Below are positions 31,027 to 32,201 of a DNA stretch of 32,201 bases, in pieces. The first letter of the stretch is position 1; each line of letters begins with the position of its first letter. The notes beneath the pieces were generated by a model. It was given only the letters and a program-made list of their open reading frames with translations. It made no database searches and was not told the DNA's origin. Made by a program: the position numbers and the translations under genes. Origin of the DNA: a virus; the IMG/VR virus record IMGVR_UViG_3300009488_000046, positions 1 through 32,201 of that record; one strand, given 5' to 3'.

Positions 31027-31355
31027 GGCTGTTCTCCGTGATAGTTGGGATGACAATAAAGGTCGTCGTAGCCATTACGCTGACCGTTTGAGAAACGGAT
31101 CCTGACGATGCAGTGGTCGAGCATTGCAGACCCACAAATTGATCGTCTGTCGTACAGCAGTAGTGGAACTTTGACCGGGCCCATCGAGCGACCGATTCTG
31201 CCGGTCACATCGTACCGCTCATTCCAGTCTCGACCGATGAGTGGATTACCGTAATGGATCCGAAGCCGCCACTGCCTGGCACGAGCCCTCTCCAGGACAT
31301 CGATGACATCCTGGGGAGTCTTGTCGTGGTAGTGGGTGCCGTTGATGATGTTCAT
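31020..31355 (-). CDS. Conserved small phage protein
   Basis: I start this at ATG 31355 (MNIINGTHYHDKTPQDV), which overlaps the preceding stop as ATGA. A start three codons upstream is possible. The product has 111 residues. The pattern VLERARARQWRLRIHYGNP, GRDWNERYDVTGRIGRSMGP, VKVPLLLYDRRS and LDHCIVRI is common in phage and plasmid small proteins and probably forms a beta-rich fold. The function is unknown. The family is often found beside the other small genes seen here. Confidence 0.75.
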   Translation of the reverse strand: MNIINGTHYHDKTPQDVIDVLERARARQWRLRIHYGNPLIGRDWNERYDVTGRIGRSMGPVKVPLLLYDRRSICGSAMLDHCIVRIRFSNGQRNGYDDLYCHPNYHGEQPC

Positions 31356-31522
31356 ATCTTGCACCCTGCTGACCTGGCCCAGTTGTACAGGCCCTCATCA
31401 TTGAGGACCCACAGGCGAAGCTCATCGATCGTCTGGGACTCGGCCTTGTCGTTACCGAGAGCCTGGTTGACATGAGCTGTCAGCTCGTCACGGTTGGCTT
31501 TGATGAAGTCGCGGATGCCCAT
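31352..31522 (-). CDS. 56-residue phage protein
   Basis: ATG 31522 (MGIRDFIKANRDELTAHVNQ) shares one base with the upstream stop and gives 56 residues. A longer frame to 31780 lies inside the neighbouring gene and is rejected. The pattern 'IRDFI..NR.EL..H' followed by DELRLWVLNDEGLYNWARS is a frequent short phage protein. It is helical and likely oligomeric, with unknown function. It ends with a 4-base overlap on the next gene. Confidence 0.75.
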   Translation of the reverse strand: MGIRDFIKANRDELTAHVNQALGNDKAESQTIDELRLWVLNDEGLYNWARSAGCKI

Positions 31523-31863
31523 TACTGCACCTGCTTGAACTTCTGGAGGTAAGCCTGGAACTGTCCCTGCTGGGTGAACGCATAACCCCGACCAACTTCT
31601 AGTTTCTCGAAAAGCTGGGGCAGCGTCAGCGCCGACTCGCCAGGAGAGCCCATGCCGGAGGTGTCCACGAACAGAGCTTCGCCATCGGCTTCCCAGCCTT
31701 CCGGCACATAGTCTCCGATCATCGGGAACGGAATCGGGAATCCTTCGCCGCGCTTCCAGGCTTCGAGATCCTGGGGCCATATCAGATAGGGCTTTTGCTG
31801 TTGCTCGCAGGCTTCGAGCCCTGCTTCCCTGGTCATCTGGTCAATCGTTTCTAGTGACATCAT
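31522..31863 (-). CDS. Hypothetical phage protein
   Basis: This 113-residue protein starts at ATG 31863 with AGGAG upstream. A second ATG follows at once. The sequence has EQQQKPYLIWPQDLEAWKRG, a Pro-rich region FPIPFPMIGDYVPEGWEADG, then LFVDTSGMGSPGESALTLPQ and an 'AFTQQGQFQAYL' end. It looks like a single mixed fold and no motif is recognised. One-base overlap with the next gene implies coupling. Confidence 0.7.
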   Translation of the reverse strand: MMSLETIDQMTREAGLEACEQQQKPYLIWPQDLEAWKRGEGFPIPFPMIGDYVPEGWEADGEALFVDTSGMGSPGESALTLPQLFEKLEVGRGYAFTQQGQFQAYLQKFKQVQ

Positions 31864-31880
31864 GTCGTCTTACTCCTATG

Positions 31881-32201
31881 TTATTCATCGAGATCGTCGA
31901 TGATTTCTTGAAGCTGGAATCTATGGTTCTCCCGCTCCTCCTCTTGATCCGACCAGAGGGCCGGATCGCGATGTTGTCGCACATGCTGGCGAATCAGATC
32001 TGTCATGACGCTGGGCTCCAGCGCATCCAATTCCCAGCTCTCGTCTCCATACTTGCTGACGTAGCCGGCGAAGCGGCTGTCTGTCATCTTGGCCGGGTTA
32101 GGCGGAGGATTGAACTCCTCGACCTGATCCCAGTTGAGCGCCAGACGTTCGACCTTCACAGCTTGCCAGCCCATGAACATATCGAGCCTGTCCTGGTTGT
32201 C
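31881..32201 (-). CDS. C-terminal part of a larger phage protein (partial)
   Basis: The frame is open to the right edge and stops at 31881. About 106 residues are visible (DNQDRLDMFMGWQAVKVERL at the edge). An internal ATG at 32180 exists, but the coding sequence upstream is continuous and in register, so this is probably the end of a longer gene. The motif ALNWDQVEEFNPPPNPAKMT, DSRFAGYV, then SWELDALEP is a common C-terminal module of phage proteins. The rest of the gene lies outside the window. Confidence 0.7.
   Translation of the reverse strand, partial: DNQDRLDMFMGWQAVKVERLALNWDQVEEFNPPPNPAKMTDSRFAGYVSKYGDESWELDALEPSVMTDLIRQHVRQHRDPALWSDQEEERENHRFQLQEIIDDLDE

Overview
This window is a segment of a tailed double-stranded DNA phage genome. 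The evidence is tight gene packing with 1-8 base start/stop overlaps, a virion block that runs directly into a lysis cassette, and separate recombination and replication blocks transcribed in opposite directions. No integrase, ribosomal RNA, insertion sequence or CRISPR array was seen. A proteobacterial host is inferred from the i-spanin/o-spanin pair (two-membrane host), a CsrA homologue and an SSB ending in DDDIPF. The giant internal protein, set beside smaller virion proteins, fits a short-tailed (podovirus-like) phage, but no portal, terminase or tail gene is visible to confirm this.

Layout. Positions 1-4250 (+) hold virion or virion-associated genes: two small beta-rich proteins, a GNAT-fold protein, a protein ending in an S74-like 'SDIRLKDN' segment, and a Pro/Gly-rich protein. 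Positions 4250-15985 (+) are one gene for a 3911-residue polyvalent protein. It has a pyrophosphatase-like module, a His-rich module, an ADP-ribosyltransferase-like segment, a zincin-type HEVVGH metallopeptidase and a long C-terminal region. Positions 15985-17808 (+) are the lysis cassette: a DUF5675 protein, a small two-helix holin candidate, a membrane/coiled-coil protein, an i-spanin and an overlapping o-spanin. The o-spanin frame runs on into the opposing gene block.

Positions 26925 down to 17601 (-) form a long leftward operon. In transcription order it encodes RecT, small proteins including a zinc-knuckle protein, a YqaJ-type exonuclease, a coiled-coil protein, SSB, several conserved small phage proteins (one large gene is interrupted by a frameshift), a DnaQ-fold exonuclease, a Sec-exported protein, a possible structured RNA with a tRNA-like T-arm, an acidic-tailed protein, and finally CsrA. 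Positions 27063-30638 (+) form the divergent replication operon: a DUF1376 replication protein, DnaB helicase, an unknown protein, an HNH nuclease and a RusA-type resolvase. A strong terminator follows. Positions 30796-32201 (-) hold small conserved phage genes and the C-terminal end of a larger gene that continues past the window.

How it fits together. RecT, the YqaJ exonuclease, SSB, DnaB with its putative loader, the HNH nuclease and RusA make a coherent set for replication coupled to strand annealing and branch resolution. CsrA at the end of the leftward operon could reset host or phage translation. The most unusual points are csrA lying wholly antisense inside the o-spanin reading frame, the structured RNA candidate at 18594-18752, a three-block sequence motif repeated at three operon boundaries, and the giant polyvalent protein with a split domain.
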